A stretch of DNA of 32,214 nucleotides. Source: Pelodictyon luteolum. Lineage in GTDB: Bacteria > Bacteroidota > Chlorobiia > Chlorobiales > Chlorobiaceae. The notes under the pieces are model-generated. The model was given only the letters and a program-made list of their open reading frames with translations. It made no database searches and was not told the origin of the DNA. Of the stretch, positions 16,220 to 24,922 are shown one piece after another (position 1 is the first letter of the stretch; the number at the start of each line of letters is the position of its first letter). Where the stretch lies: assembly GCA_020721225.1 (NCBI GenBank), contig DYNE01000027.1, positions 1 to 32,214 on the forward strand, written 5' to 3'. Position numbers and translations under genes: made by a program.

Positions 16220-16965
16220 AGTGAGGGCAAGACAGCATCAGATAGTTCGCTCCACAAGCGCTGATAAGCTTTTGCAGCTATGGCCGACGGCAGTACGGCA
16301 TTGAGTGGTGCCCGGTAGATGCCCATCTTTTCAACTTCAGAGTTATAGGGAATGCTCTGTTTGAGAAAATCCGGCTGACTTTCACAACTCTCTATAATGT
16401 CGCGATGCATTGACTTCCGTTTTTCGACCATCGTGAAAAAGGCCTTTATTTTCGATGCGTCGAGACCGCTGCTCTCGAAAAATCCTTTAAGCTGCTCATA
16501 GGTACGTATCGAAAGTGTTGTGGGAATAACCGGCACGAGAATGATATCGGCAGCGGCGAAGATGCTTTCCGAAAAAAGCGTGAGGTTCGGCGGACAGTCA
16601 AAGAAAATATACCGGTATTCATCACTCAGTTCTTCAAGGTTTTTTCTGAGTTTTTTCTGTGGTTTTTTCTCTTCCAGAAGTTCAAGATCGAGGTTGCGAT
16701 AAGAGAAGTCGGAGGGAAGCAGATCGAGCTGATCGTAGTCGGTTGCCTTGATGTTCCGGTAAATTTTTTTGCTTCCCTGCAGAAATTTGGTGCTGTTGTA
16801 TTTTTCACCGGCAGCTATTCTGAAGTAGTAGGAACTTGCGCCTTGAGGATCGAGATCGCAGATCAGCGTAGAGAGGGAATTCCGGGATGCAAGATAGGAG
16901 AGGTTGACCGCCGCTGCGGTTTTTCCTACTCCGCCCTTGATGCTGTAAAGTGCAATGGTTTTCAT
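16216..16965 (-). CDS. ParA/MinD-type P-loop ATPase (orphan)
   Basis: A 249-residue ParA-like ATPase. The deviant Walker A KGGVGKT is at residues 10-16 (signature Lys10), DLDPQGASS follows near 38, and Walker B IFFDCPPN lies near 98. Later, VPVIPTTLS and the [13 protein letters not shown] stretch fit ParA proteins. No ParB or parS-like repeat is near, so chromosome or plasmid partition is unlikely. Orphan ParAs often position other cargo such as carboxysomes, chemoreceptors or storage granules. It sits 6 nt after the CHAD gene and overlaps the transglycosylase gene by 4 nt, so the three are probably co-translated. Cargo is inferred, not shown. Confidence 0.92.
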   Translation of the reverse strand: MKTIALYSIKGGVGKTAAAVNLSYLASRNSLSTLICDLDPQGASSYYFRIAAGEKYNSTKFLQGSKKIYRNIKATDYDQLDLLPSDFSYRNLDLELLEEKKPQKKLRKNLEELSDEYRYIFFDCPPNLTLFSESIFAAADIILVPVIPTTLSIRTYEQLKGFFESSGLDASKIKAFFTMVEKRKSMHRDIIESCESQPDFLKQSIPYNSEVEKMGIYRAPLNAVLPSAIAAKAYQRLWSELSDAVLPSL

Positions 16966-16971
16966 GTTCGA

Positions 16972-18705
16972 TCATCGATTGAGAAGCTCCGTGACAAGAG
17001 TTTCGGTTTCGTCGTTATCAAAGCGCCTGAATGTTTGTTTGAAAGCTTTGCGTTCTTTTTCCTGCCGGCGATGGAGCATAACGATAAGTCCGCCAAGCGC
17101 AGCAGCCAGTTCAGGATTGGCCGGTTTCGTTTTCATGGAATCGATATATCTGTACAGCGCATGCTGCTGTACGGCCAGATCGACAAAGGCGCCGAGGTTT
17201 TCCTGAAGTTCCTTTAGATGCCTGACGACGGGGCTGATGGTTTTTTCGGGAAAAAGCGATGAAAAGAACTCAAGAAGATAACGCAGCTTTTTGCAGTCTA
17301 TCCTTAGCGCGTGCAGTTCGCTGTCGGAAGCCTCGGCAGGAATGGCTCTGCCATGGCGGATGACTTTTTTCCAGGCTTTGCCAATGGTTTTTACTGCAAC
17401 GCTTATGCCCGGTTCCTGGCCGGGATCGGATTCTCGCTCTGTGCCGGGAGCATTGAGGGCATCGTTCAGAAGCAATTGCCATTCGTCGAGCATCGTGCGG
17501 TAGGTTTTTGAGCGCAGAAAGTCGCCAAATCGCTTCAGCTCGACTTTTCGGGTTGCTTCGAGTTCCCCGAAAAACGGAGCAAGGTGAACGGCAAGCAATG
17601 GTGGGAGAGTATCGAAGTAAGCTGTTTTTTTCAGCATATAAACGTCGCAATCCCTGAGCGTGTTGCATTTTTTTCCGATATCGCTGAATGCCTGACGGTA
17701 TCTGAGGATTATTTCCGGAGGGAAAATGCCTTTGATCTGGCTTAGCAGGGAACGGGTTCTCCTCAGTGCTACCCGGTAGTCATGCAGAAACTCTGTGTCG
17801 ATACTGCCAAGAATGCCCGGTTCATTGCTTTTCATGATGCCATGCGTAAACAGCAGAAGTTCGGCGGCTGAGATTCTGACAGGATTGCCGGGGAGAAGCG
17901 CAAGACGGATTTTCGGGTTGTAATCGTTGACCCGCACACCTGCCGAGTCCATCAGCAGCATGAACATGCTCTTGACATCGAGTCGGCTCTCCGTACCGAA
18001 ATGCTCTTCGAGCTTACGGGAGATCATGAGATTTTCATCCTGAAACCCTTTCAGCGGCTTCAGTGTGATCAGCCCGGCAATCCGTTCCTTCCGGTTTCCT
18101 TTTATAAGAAATAATGTTTCAGCGAAAAGAAATCCGGTCGTTTTTTCAATCTTGTCAAGAATCCTGAACGTTACCATATCGCTCTCGATGGTGCACCTTT
18201 TCATGAGCGCTCTGAGGCCGGCAAGGGACTCGAGTCTGTTTCTGATTGTACCGAACGGAAGAGTTGAGGGCAGAAAATGGGATGGGGACGTTTTTAAAGA
18301 GAGTGAGGCGCTTTCAACGCCGCTCTGCAGGTCGAGTAGAGAAATCGTTCGGTTTTTAACGACAACGGTCGTTTGGTGCTCGAAACAGCGCCAATCAAAG
18401 GTATCGTAATAACTTCGCCTTTCTTTTCTGCGAAATTCTTCGTGAAGATTCAGATAGGGTTGAAACAGTACCGTGAGAGACGGGGTAGCGACTCCTTCGG
18501 GAGACTTGAAGCATATGGTATTCAGGAGTGCTGCCATCTTCCCTGCATTTATGGGCACCTCGATAAAGTTATTTCGCTCAAATGCTGCGTTGTCCAGATT
18601 ATTCCGGACTCCGTCCGCCCTGCACCCTGATCGTTTATCACACTGAAATAGAGGTGACCTTATGATCGTAAGTGATTTTTTCAATCTGTAGAAAAAATAT
18701 AGCAA
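16972..18705 (-). CDS. CHAD-domain protein, possibly with CYTH-like N-terminus
   Basis: Up to 577 residues. The C-terminal half is a CHAD domain of two helical repeats, each with a conserved His and basic helix: FLHDYRVALRRTRSLLSQIK (about 310-330) and ELHALRIDCKKLRYLLEFF (about 470-490). CHAD proteins bind polyphosphate and localise to polyphosphate granules. The N-terminal part (about 46-290) is in the place of a CYTH phosphatase domain but lacks a clear ExExK motif, so it may be degenerate or unrelated. The start is uncertain: the full frame opens with a TTG at 18705; GTG 18558 or ATG 18537 would remove about 50 unconserved residues. First gene of the minus-strand unit. Confidence 0.85.
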   Translation of the reverse strand: MLYFFYRLKKSLTIIRSPLFQCDKRSGCRADGVRNNLDNAAFERNNFIEVPINAGKMAALLNTICFKSPEGVATPSLTVLFQPYLNLHEEFRRKERRSYYDTFDWRCFEHQTTVVVKNRTISLLDLQSGVESASLSLKTSPSHFLPSTLPFGTIRNRLESLAGLRALMKRCTIESDMVTFRILDKIEKTTGFLFAETLFLIKGNRKERIAGLITLKPLKGFQDENLMISRKLEEHFGTESRLDVKSMFMLLMDSAGVRVNDYNPKIRLALLPGNPVRISAAELLLFTHGIMKSNEPGILGSIDTEFLHDYRVALRRTRSLLSQIKGIFPPEIILRYRQAFSDIGKKCNTLRDCDVYMLKKTAYFDTLPPLLAVHLAPFFGELEATRKVELKRFGDFLRSKTYRTMLDEWQLLLNDALNAPGTERESDPGQEPGISVAVKTIGKAWKKVIRHGRAIPAEASDSELHALRIDCKKLRYLLEFFSSLFPEKTISPVVRHLKELQENLGAFVDLAVQQHALYRYIDSMKTKPANPELAAALGGLIVMLHRRQEKERKAFKQTFRRFDNDETETLVTELLNR

Positions 18706-18833
18706 GAACTTGACGATATACCCTATAGTGCCGGTCGATAAAAAACGCCTCCAAAAAAGAGTACTGCAACCGAAAACCGGCGCAACATACCATGATATAC
18801 GTTTGTCGCTGTTGATAAACCCAGCATTTGTTG

Positions 18834-18864
18834 CCGCTTTTTTTTTAAATAGAGCGGGTTTTTT
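18834..18864 (+). terminator. Possible hairpin plus T-run in the lipoprotein leader
   Basis: CCGCTTT pairs with TAGAGCGG (one bulge or wobble), directly followed by GTTTTTTCT. It looks like an intrinsic terminator pointing rightward but lies upstream of the lipoprotein gene with no plus-strand gene before it. It might act as an attenuator. The stem is short and T-rich, so chance is possible. Confidence 0.3.
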
Positions 18865-18897
18865 CTAACTTGCAGTTCATGAAAAACAAATCTACCC

Positions 18898-19923
18898 ATG
18901 AATCGTCTCCTTGGTTTTTTTCTGATTTGCGTATTGTTTCTGGGAGCCTGTTCAGAATCGTCACCTGAAAAGGCCGGTTCAGAAAAAAGGAAAGGGAGCC
19001 TTCGGGCCGGGCTGGTTTTTGATGTGGGCGGTCTGGGCGACCGATCCTTCAATGATTCGGCATATCACGGTCTTGAACTGGCTAAAGAAAAATATGGTAT
19101 GGATTTCATCCATACCGAGCCGTCCGGGGAGGGTGCAGATCGGGAAGCCGCACTTCGTCAGATGGCTGCTGATCCCGATATCGATCTGGTAATCGGCGTC
19201 GGACTCTTGTTCAGCGAAGATATCGCTGCCATAGCACAGGAGTTCCCCGACAAGAAGTTCGTCTGTATCGATTACATTGCCAAGCCCGGTGTCAGACTGC
19301 CTGAAAACCTGTCCGGTATGGTGTTCGAAGAGAAAAAAGGTTCATTTCTTGCCGGAGCGATCGCCGGTCTTGTAACCAGGACCAATACCGTAGGTTTTAT
19401 TGGCGGCATGGAGTCGTCTATTATCAGAAAATTTGAAACCGGTTTCGCTGAAGGGGTAAAGTATGTCAACCCCTCAGCAAAGGTTATTCCTGCTTATATC
19501 GGAATGACGGGAAGTGCATTTACCAATCCGGCAAAAGGAAAGGAACTTGCACTCGGTCAGTTCGCACGCGGTGCGGATATCATCTATCAGGCTGCGGGAG
19601 CGAGCGGCATGGGAGTGATAGAGGCGGCCCGCGAAGCGAAAAAACTGGTAATCTGCACAGATCGCGACCAGGAGCCCGATGCGCCGGGATTCGTCCTGAC
19701 CAGCATGGTTAAATCGATTGACCGGGCATTGCTCAAAACCGTTGAGGATGTGCTCGGCAACACATTCAAAGGCGGAACGGTAACGGTTTTCGGAGTCGCA
19801 GACAGCTATACCGATTATGTATATAACGAGAAGAACGCTTCGCTTGTAAGCACAACCGTTCATGATCGTGTAGAGGAGATTCGCGGGAAAATACTTTCCG
19901 GCGATATAGCAATAGAGGATTAG
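18898..19923 (+). CDS. BMP/PnrA-family substrate-binding lipoprotein
   Basis: A 341-residue periplasmic binding lipoprotein. The signal peptide ends in lipobox LGAC with Cys18 as the lipidated residue. The mature part follows the basic membrane protein (Bmp/PnrA) family: GLVFDVGGLGDRSFND near the start, IGVGLLFSEDIAAIAQEFPDKKFVCID, GSFLAGAIAG, GFIGGMES, and ADIIYQAAGASGMG. PnrA-type proteins bind purine nucleosides for an ABC importer. No permease or ATPase of that transporter is adjacent. The start ATG lacks a ribosome-binding site. The upstream 190-bp gap is shared with the divergent CHAD gene. Confidence 0.92.
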   Translation: MNRLLGFFLICVLFLGACSESSPEKAGSEKRKGSLRAGLVFDVGGLGDRSFNDSAYHGLELAKEKYGMDFIHTEPSGEGADREAALRQMAADPDIDLVIGVGLLFSEDIAAIAQEFPDKKFVCIDYIAKPGVRLPENLSGMVFEEKKGSFLAGAIAGLVTRTNTVGFIGGMESSIIRKFETGFAEGVKYVNPSAKVIPAYIGMTGSAFTNPAKGKELALGQFARGADIIYQAAGASGMGVIEAAREAKKLVICTDRDQEPDAPGFVLTSMVKSIDRALLKTVEDVLGNTFKGGTVTVFGVADSYTDYVYNEKNASLVSTTVHDRVEEIRGKILSGDIAIED

Positions 19924-19989
19924 GTCGCGGCGAAGTTCGACTCTGTTGAGAGCATTTGCCGTTCTTTAAATGATTGAAGTACAGTATTG

Positions 19990-20982
19990 GTGAACAAAAA
20001 AATTCTGGTGACTGGCGGTACGGGTTTTATCGGATCGCGTCTTGTCCACAAACTGGCCGCTACGGCCGATGACATTCATGTTCTTGTCAGGAAAAATTCG
20101 GATCTGGTATCTCTGAAGGATATTCTTGACAGGATAACCCTTGTTTACGGTGATGTGACCAACCGTCCCTCTCTTGACAGCGCCATGAATGGGATGGAAC
20201 TGGTCTATCATTCCGCCGGACTTACCTATATGGGCGACAAACGAAATCCATTGCTTCAGGCCATCAATGTCGATGGAGCAAGGAATGTTCTGGAAGCCGC
20301 TCTGGAGGCGGGAGTCAGACGAGTGGTGCATGTCAGCTCGATTACCGCAGTGGGTATTTGCGATGGAAAAAAGCCGCTTGATGAATCATCGCCATGGAAT
20401 TTTGATCGTATCAACCTCGAATATGCACGGACAAAGCATCAGTCAGAACTTGCTGTGGCGTCAGCCATTAAAAAAGGTCTTGACTGCGTGATTGTCAATC
20501 CAGCCTACGTGTTTGGCGCCGGAGACATCAATTTCAATGCGGGTCGTTTGATCAAGGATATTTATAACCGGAAAATTCCGTTTTATCCTCTTGGGGGCGT
20601 CTGCGTAATCGATGTAGAGATTGTAGCCGAAACCATCATTGCTGCAATGGAGAAAGGAAAAACCGGCGAGCGTTACATTATCGGGGGAGATAACGTTTCG
20701 TACAAAGAGCTTATGGAAACGATTTCGTCTGTAGCGGGAGTGCCCAAAGTCGTACTTCCTCTGCCGTTCTGGATGGCGAAGGTGTTGAAATCGATACTCG
20801 ATATGATCAAAACCCGTAACGGAATATCGAAGCTTTTTAACCTTTCCATGTACAGAATTGCCTCTGAAAACCTGTTTTACGACTCGTCGAAAGCTGCTCG
20901 GGAGCTTGGCATGAGGCATGAATCTCATCTGAACAGCATCAGAAGTGCGTTTGACTGGTATCGTGAGAGGGATATGCTGTAA
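19990..20982 (+). CDS. NAD(P)-dependent epimerase/dehydratase (extended SDR)
   Basis: About 330 residues of the extended SDR fold. The nucleotide-binding motif TGGTGFIG is at 8-15, VYGDVTN near 52, HVSSITAVG near 114, and the catalytic pair Tyr145/Lys149 in YARTK. NPAYVFGAGD and a substrate-domain tail follow. It resembles dihydroflavonol-reductase/3-beta-HSD-like bacterial enzymes acting on nucleotide sugars, hopanoid or lipid substrates; the substrate cannot be told. Start choice is GTG 19990; a TTG at 19987 is directly before it and neither has a good ribosome-binding site. It stands 66 nt after the lipoprotein gene. Confidence 0.88.
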   Translation: MNKKILVTGGTGFIGSRLVHKLAATADDIHVLVRKNSDLVSLKDILDRITLVYGDVTNRPSLDSAMNGMELVYHSAGLTYMGDKRNPLLQAINVDGARNVLEAALEAGVRRVVHVSSITAVGICDGKKPLDESSPWNFDRINLEYARTKHQSELAVASAIKKGLDCVIVNPAYVFGAGDINFNAGRLIKDIYNRKIPFYPLGGVCVIDVEIVAETIIAAMEKGKTGERYIIGGDNVSYKELMETISSVAGVPKVVLPLPFWMAKVLKSILDMIKTRNGISKLFNLSMYRIASENLFYDSSKAARELGMRHESHLNSIRSAFDWYRERDML

Positions 20983-21092
20983 AATAAACGTGATTTATAT
21001 TCCTGCCTGCAGCAAGCGTAGTCTCCGGTCTGCGCTCGCAGCCTTTTCATCGATCGTTCGATATATTTTTATCCATTTTTTTTGCAATATCC

Positions 21093-23042
21093 ATGCCGTC
21101 AAACACTATTGTTGAGCGTGTTGCTGCAGATCTCAGCAAATACCCACCGTTCGATGTGCTTGAGCCGTCAGTTCTCCTGGACCTTGCCTCCTGCATATCC
21201 ATTCACTATCACGAGGAAGGTGAAGTGATTTTCAATAAAGGGGTTCTGCTGGGGGATGCTTCGTTCATGGTTATGAAAGGGGCCATCAGACTTTTTGACA
21301 CCATCGACGGCGAAGAGGTGCTGGTGGATCTCTGTGATGAGGGGGATATTTTCGGGGTTCGGGCAATTTTCGGCGGCAGCACCTATGTTCTGAGCGCTCA
21401 CGTTGCCGAAGAGAGCCTTGTCTATGAAATGCCGATCGAGAAAATACGAAGCCTCATTGCAGCCAATACCTCGCTTTCCATGTTTTTTGCAGGGGAGTTC
21501 GCAAAAAGCATGCAGGTTATGGAGAGAACCCTTACCAATGCATTCGATCAGCATCGGGTACGGTATAATGAACAGTCCTGCAGAAGCTTTCTTGAGCACG
21601 AGACGCTTGAGGTGAAGCCGGTGACCAATGTCATTACCTGCTCTCCGGATATCAGCGTCAGGGCGGCCGCTAAAATCATGTCGGACTGCAATATCGGTTC
21701 GATACTCGTAGTATCTCCGGAAAACCATCCGCTTGGTATTATTACCGATACCGATCTGCGCAAAAAAGTTGTAGCGCAGCCAGGCTCCGTCAATGAGCGT
21801 CCGGTGCACGAAATCATGAGCAGCCCGGTCTATACCATTACTGGAGGCAAAACAGTGGCCGATATGGTGATGCTGATGGTGAAAACAAAGCTTCGCCATT
21901 TCTGTATTACTGAAGACGGTACGGTGGACAGTCCGCTGCAGGGTATTATTTCAGAGCATGATATCATTACCTCTGAAGGAAACAACCCGGCAGTGATCAT
22001 GAAAGAGATCATGGCTGCCGAACAGGTGGAGCAGCTGAAAAAAGAGCGTGACAAAGCCGAAAACCTGCTTCAGGTTTATATCCGTCAGGATGTGGCTGTT
22101 CATTTTATTTCGAATATCATCACTGAAATCAATGATGCCCTCATCGTCAAAGCGATAACCTTTGCCGTTGCGGAACTTGAGCATGAAGGTTTCCGCAGGC
22201 CTGCCACGCCATTCTGCTGGCTCTCTCTGGGCAGCGAAGGACGAAAGGAGCAGCTGCTGCGTACCGATCAGGATAATGCTCTTCTTTATGAGGATCCGCC
22301 GGAGGGAAGGGAAGAGGAAGTTCACGATTACTATCTGGCTCTCGGCCGGAAAGTAACGGCCATGCTTGTAGAAACGGGTTTCGAAAAGTGTCCTGCAGAG
22401 GTTATGGCCAGTAATCCGCAATGGTGCCAGCCGGTATCGGTCTGGAAAAAATATTTCAGCCGCTGGATTCAGAATCCGGAACCGAAAGCTCTGATGCATT
22501 CAACGATCTTTTTCGATTTCCGTCCGGTTTACGGTGAGGCCGTTCTGGCTATGGAACTTAAGCGGAACATTTTCGAGGAGATTGCGACAGGCAGGGGATT
22601 TCTTGAGTTTTTTGCAAAAAATGCGCTGCAGAATCCACCGCCTCTCGGATTTTTCAGAAACTTCATGGTCGAAAAAAGCCGTGACCATGCCAATGAGTTC
22701 GATATCAAATCAAGAGCCATGATGCCGCTTTCGGACGCGGCAAGAGTGCTCGCTTATGAGTTGAGAGTTCCTGACTATCTGAGCACCTCCGAGCGGTTTC
22801 GCAAACTTGCGGAACTGATGACGCCTGAACGCGATCTCTGTCTTGAAGCTGCCGGAGCTTATGAGTTTCTGATGCGGCTGCGGGTTGTGAACGGATTGCG
22901 GCTTGTTTCGTCAGGTCGCTATATCAATCCCGAAAATCTGAACAAAATAGACCGGCAGATGCTTCGAAATGTTTTTGCAACGATAGAGCAGGTACAAAAA
23001 ACCCTTAACCTGAGATTCCAGCTTGACTATATCCGTGATTGA
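21093..23042 (+). CDS. cNMP-binding/CBS/DUF294 nucleotidyltransferase-like protein
   Basis: A 649-residue multidomain protein of likely signalling role. Domains in order are a Crp-like cyclic-nucleotide-binding domain (about 15-140), a CBS pair (about 175-295, with ITDTDLRKKV and GIISEHDII), the DUF294 nucleotidyltransferase domain with GSEGRKE (380-386) and TDQDNAL (391-397), and the DUF294 C-terminal domain to the end. The GS...R.E...TDQDNA motif is that of GlnD-like nucleotidyltransferases, whose substrate is unknown in this family. Its stop overlaps the DnaQ-like gene by 8 nt; DUF294 proteins are often paired with such exonucleases. No ribosome-binding site is evident. Confidence 0.93.
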   Translation: MPSNTIVERVAADLSKYPPFDVLEPSVLLDLASCISIHYHEEGEVIFNKGVLLGDASFMVMKGAIRLFDTIDGEEVLVDLCDEGDIFGVRAIFGGSTYVLSAHVAEESLVYEMPIEKIRSLIAANTSLSMFFAGEFAKSMQVMERTLTNAFDQHRVRYNEQSCRSFLEHETLEVKPVTNVITCSPDISVRAAAKIMSDCNIGSILVVSPENHPLGIITDTDLRKKVVAQPGSVNERPVHEIMSSPVYTITGGKTVADMVMLMVKTKLRHFCITEDGTVDSPLQGIISEHDIITSEGNNPAVIMKEIMAAEQVEQLKKERDKAENLLQVYIRQDVAVHFISNIITEINDALIVKAITFAVAELEHEGFRRPATPFCWLSLGSEGRKEQLLRTDQDNALLYEDPPEGREEEVHDYYLALGRKVTAMLVETGFEKCPAEVMASNPQWCQPVSVWKKYFSRWIQNPEPKALMHSTIFFDFRPVYGEAVLAMELKRNIFEEIATGRGFLEFFAKNALQNPPPLGFFRNFMVEKSRDHANEFDIKSRAMMPLSDAARVLAYELRVPDYLSTSERFRKLAELMTPERDLCLEAAGAYEFLMRLRVVNGLRLVSSGRYINPENLNKIDRQMLRNVFATIEQVQKTLNLRFQLDYIRD

Positions 23043-23733
23043 TCGCGCAATCATAGAGGCGGGTCTGTTCCGTTGCAGGAAAAAAGCGCTGCCTCCTGAT
23101 GCATGCCGTTACCTGATGGAAAACAGAAAGAAAATTCCGGCAAAAAAACCGCTGAGCGAGGTTCGTTTCGTTGTTTTTGACACCGAAACAACCGGATTCG
23201 ACCTGAAAACGGACAAAATCATCTCTATCGGAGCGATTGCGCTTACGGCACAGCGTATCGAAGTCGGAGATTCGTTCGAGGTGCTGGTACGGCAGGAAAA
23301 AGTAGGGGATCGTGAAGCGGTAAGCGTGCACGGCCTGCTTCGCAAGGATATTGCATCGGGTATAGACGAGAAAAGCGCGGTTACGGCATTCCTCGATTAT
23401 ATAGGCAACAGTGTTCTTGTTGCCCAGCATGCCGGTTTTGACATTACCATGGTCAACCGTGTGCTCTGGAAGAATTTCGGCATCCGCCTTTTTAACGATG
23501 TCGTCGATACAGCAAGTCTTGCCAAAAGGCTTGAAAAAGGGCCTTATTACAACCTTGCGCACAAAGCGGGGGAGTACCGGCTCGACAATTTATGCGAGCG
23601 TTACAATATACGTCTTCACGATCGCCACACCTCCGCAGGTGATGCCTACCTGACCGCACAACTTTTTCAGCGCCTGCTGGCAAAGGGAAAGAAATCCGGA
23701 ATCGATACTGCGGGCTCCTTGCTGATGACGTAG
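23035..23733 (+). CDS. DnaQ-like 3'-5' exonuclease (DEDD family)
   Basis: About 232 residues with the exonuclease core of the DNA polymerase III epsilon family. Exo I is FDTETTGFD (Asp49, Glu51), a middle motif is VAQHAGFDITMVN with its Asp, and Exo III is HTSAGDAYLTA (His then Asp). The first 40 residues are basic and outside the core. The start is GTG 23035, overlapping the DUF294 gene; TTG 23023 is also in frame. Lack of other polymerase parts and its coupling to the DUF294 gene suggest an accessory nuclease rather than the replicative proofreader. Confidence 0.9.
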   Translation: MIDRAIIEAGLFRCRKKALPPDACRYLMENRKKIPAKKPLSEVRFVVFDTETTGFDLKTDKIISIGAIALTAQRIEVGDSFEVLVRQEKVGDREAVSVHGLLRKDIASGIDEKSAVTAFLDYIGNSVLVAQHAGFDITMVNRVLWKNFGIRLFNDVVDTASLAKRLEKGPYYNLAHKAGEYRLDNLCERYNIRLHDRHTSAGDAYLTAQLFQRLLAKGKKSGIDTAGSLLMT

Positions 23734-23747
23734 AGGAACCGGAAAAC

Positions 23748-24539
23748 TCATGGCTTTTTCGAGAAGAGCATCATTCTTGGAGAATGGCCGCTGTCGAACG
23801 CCGAGCCGCTGTAATCCCCGGCAATCGAATCGATCAAAAACCCTGCATTACGCAGCATATCCGAAATTTTTTCTTCAGAAAAGAGCGCGACCGATTCGGT
23901 AAAAGAGAGCGATTCGCCCTTTTCGGGAGTGATGGTGATTGTTTTGGTGATGCGTCGATCAGTGAGCGACCGCTCTTCGATAACCGTCAGATTTCCGATC
24001 GTACGACACGAACGCTCTACGAGGTTCCGCTTCAGATGAAGTGGATTTATCAGGTCGAGCACATACCAACCCCCTCTGTTGAGCACCTGGTGAACATTGG
24101 CGAGCACCTGACGATCATCATCTTCCGTATCAAAATAACCGAAGCTGGTAAAAAGCTGCACGACAAGATCGAAACGGTTGTCATGCGGGAGTTTGCGCAT
24201 GTCGCAACAGGTGAAGGCAAGCTCAATGCTGCCGGCCGTGGCTTCACTGCGGGCCGTATCGAGAAGAAAGGGCGAAAGATCGTTACCGGTTACGTTGTAG
24301 CCGAGTCGGGCGAGTTCAAGAGCATGACGACCGGCGCCACAGGCTATATCGAGTACGGTCAGAGAAGAAGGGGGTATACCGGCAAGTCCGGTACGATCAA
24401 GAACGGTGCGTATGCAGCGAACGGCTTCCCCCGTATCCCGATGGCTGTAAACCTGCAGATAAAGCGGATGATTGAACCACTCTGCAAACCAGGGCTCCCG
24501 GGAGGTATCGCAACCGGAAGGGTGATCGCTTTCAGACAT
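23748..24539 (-). CDS. Class I SAM-dependent methyltransferase
   Basis: A 263-residue methyltransferase. Motif I is VLDIACGAGRHALELARLG, followed by NVTGNDLSPFLL (motif II, acidic residue contacting the ribose) and FDLVVQLFTSFGYF (motif IV/V region). After the core comes a small beta-rich extension (RITKTITITPEKGE), as in methyltransferases acting on small or lipid-like molecules. The substrate is unknown. The frame opens at a GTG at 24593, but the ATG at 24539 gives a more normal N-terminus and leaves the upstream hairpin (24573-24598) outside the gene. The 3' ends of this and the exonuclease gene are 14 nt apart. Confidence 0.87.
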   Translation of the reverse strand: MSESDHPSGCDTSREPWFAEWFNHPLYLQVYSHRDTGEAVRCIRTVLDRTGLAGIPPSSLTVLDIACGAGRHALELARLGYNVTGNDLSPFLLDTARSEATAGSIELAFTCCDMRKLPHDNRFDLVVQLFTSFGYFDTEDDDRQVLANVHQVLNRGGWYVLDLINPLHLKRNLVERSCRTIGNLTVIEERSLTDRRITKTITITPEKGESLSFTESVALFSEEKISDMLRNAGFLIDSIAGDYSGSAFDSGHSPRMMLFSKKP

Positions 24540-24572
24540 GTGACAAGGAGAATACTGTAGTGAAAAGAGGTT

Positions 24573-24598
24573 GCAGGGTACCTGAAAAAGCACCCTGC
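24573..24598 (-). terminator. Hairpin after the small basic-protein gene
   Basis: GCAGGGT (24573-24579) and ACCCTGC (24592-24598) form a perfect 7-bp stem with a 12-nt loop, starting 15 nt after the stop of the 64-residue gene on the minus strand. The following sequence (AACCTCTTTTC) is only moderately T-rich, so termination strength is doubtful. Confidence 0.45.
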
Positions 24599-24613
24599 AT
24601 CGAGGGTGAACAG

Positions 24614-24808
24614 TTACTTTACGGTATCGCTGACGGCTTTTGCGAGAATAGCCTGTTCATTTTCACCGTTTGGAATACGGACATGTTTTTCAACAAATTT
24701 CCATGCATTGGTCTTCTCGGAATGAACGGAAAGAACAAGCTTCGCAACCTTGAAGTCACTTACACCGGATTTTTTCCCTTTATCGCCGAACGTTTGTTTC
24801 TTTGCCAT
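24614..24808 (-). CDS. Small basic conserved-type hypothetical protein
   Basis: A 64-residue Lys-rich protein beginning MAKKQTFGDKGKKSG. The middle SVHSEKTNAWKFVEKHVRIP has the feel of small Bacteroidota/Chlorobiota proteins such as DUF4295 (Lys-rich N-terminus, then an aromatic F-V-E segment), but the match is weak and the function unknown. It has no signal peptide and no transmembrane segment. A likely hairpin follows the stop, supporting a genuine short transcript. No ribosome-binding site is seen. It lies between pyrC and the methyltransferase on the same strand. Confidence 0.7.
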   Translation of the reverse strand: MAKKQTFGDKGKKSGVSDFKVAKLVLSVHSEKTNAWKFVEKHVRIPNGENEQAILAKAVSDTVK

Positions 24809-24922
24809 GACTTATACGATAGTTCTTGTGATTGTTACGCAATTCGCTTTTGCTAAAAGAACTTGAATGTAATAAAAAAATCACCTGCATACAAACCAAA
24901 ACCACCCCGCTCGCTTGCAGCA

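Noticed and set aside
16216-16965. ParA gene as part of a chromosome or plasmid partition locus
   Set aside because: No ParB gene, no parS-like inverted repeats and no replication genes are nearby.
20983-21092. Short CTGC-GCTC-GCAG hairpin followed by CCTTTTC as a terminator of the epimerase gene
   Set aside because: The 4-bp stem is too short and the T-run too weak to support a call.
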